This document shows positions 63,831-64,000 of a stretch of DNA of 64,000 nt, piece after piece. The notes under the pieces were generated by a model, which saw only the letters and a program-made list of their open reading frames with translations, ran no database searches and was not told the DNA's origin. Within the stretch, counting starts at the first letter, position 1; every line of letters starts with the position of its first letter. Position numbers and translations under genes: made by a program. The DNA is taken from assembly GCF_003287275.1 (NCBI RefSeq), contig NZ_QEVW01000005.1:806001-870000 (forward strand). The letters are read 5' to 3'. Source of the stretch: Paenibacillus taichungensis (GTDB lineage: Bacteria; Bacillota; Bacilli; Paenibacillales; Paenibacillaceae).

Positions 63831-64000
63831 TTGAAATACCGCAAATCGCTGTTCATTCTGCTGGTACTTAGTCTGATTCCTTCGTCTCTCTCCGCACAAG
63901 CGAGTGGGACGAAGGCAGCTTCGTCTATATATTCATCACTTCATCAAAGGAGGATTCCCATGAGTCAACTATTGAAACGTTCCGAGGTACCTACTGAACA
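63831..64000 (+). CDS. Start of an oligoendopeptidase F-like gene with two in-frame starts (cut by window edge)
   Basis: From TTG 63831 an open frame encodes a signal-peptide-like N-terminus (LKYRKSLFILLVLSLIPSSL, then SAQA), 43 codons long. It leads without a stop into ATG 63960, where MSQLLKRSEVPTEQ begins. The second part resembles the N-terminus of oligoendopeptidase F. Each start has a good ribosome binding site: AGGAGGAAGG before the TTG, and AAAGGAGG 6 bp before the ATG. The cytosolic start at 63960 is the conventional one. Both could be used, giving a secreted and an internal form. Only 14 residues of the enzyme part are visible, so the family call is tentative. Confidence 0.5.
   Translation, partial: MKYRKSLFILLVLSLIPSSLSAQASGTKAASSIYSSLHQRRIPMSQLLKRSEVPTE

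Overview
The window looks like chromosomal DNA from a spore-forming Firmicute of the genus Paenibacillus or a close relative. The evidence is strong AGGAGG-type ribosome binding sites, many TTG and GTG starts, an SLH-anchored modular glycosidase, LplABC/YtePQ-type sugar transporters with a membrane-bound AraC regulator, the terpene synthase YtpB, YitT, YugP, RelQ, and a c-di-AMP riboswitch upstream of an NlpC/P60 hydrolase. There are no phage, IS or CRISPR features.

Layout. (1) 1-15.9 kb, all on the minus strand, is a glycan-utilisation locus. In transcription order it holds a modular, SLH-anchored GH27 enzyme, a membrane-bound AraC-type regulator, two ABC permeases, a sugar-binding lipoprotein, and GH110, GH95 and GH36-like enzymes; the last runs off the left edge. 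The promoter regions of the GH27 gene and of the transporter operon share a conserved block of about 85 bp with paired TGTAC half-sites. In both, a cre-like box lies the same distance away, which points to one activator plus catabolite repression. (2) 16-22.6 kb holds a tRNA-Leu(CAG), a PL10 pectate lyase, a c-di-AMP riboswitch with an NlpC/P60 hydrolase, xpt, a YkvI-like carrier, a glycosyltransferase and small unknown genes. (3) 22.9-38.4 kb is mostly housekeeping: GNAT, a three-repeat acidic protein, HAD phosphatase, an rRNA methyltransferase coupled to a pseudouridine synthase, RelQ, pyrD, an L,D-transpeptidase, ferredoxin, DNA polymerase IV, cimA and thioredoxin-like proteins. It also holds two tiny membrane proteins of 45 and 35 aa and a GC-rich hairpin element. 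(4) 38.5-46.5 kb holds a JAMM protease, an exonuclease coupled to a GlnD-like DUF294 nucleotidyltransferase next to an ammonium transporter, then MerR, YugP, GltC-like, rhomboid and tpx genes. (5) 46.6-56.2 kb holds a structured RNA that resembles 6S RNA and has its own promoter and terminator, then YesL-like, CshA, YitT, DUF4015, MATE, pfkA and ytpB genes. (6) 56.4-62.8 kb holds a cell-surface operon. It encodes a tiny secreted His/Lys-rich protein ending in LPKTG without a membrane anchor, a class F-like sortase, an amidase_6 protein and a SpoVB-like flippase, followed by two more transporters. (7) The right end holds a cold-shock protein, two small genes, and the start of an oligoendopeptidase-F-like gene with two in-frame starts.

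Most worth following up: the sortase with its anchorless LPKTG peptide, the twin activator-dependent glycan promoters with the GH110/GH95 pair (a combination that would strip blood-group-B-like ends), the 6S-like RNA, and the dual start at the right edge. Starts were chosen from ribosome binding sites where these were clear. All family assignments come from reading the sequence by eye, without database searches.
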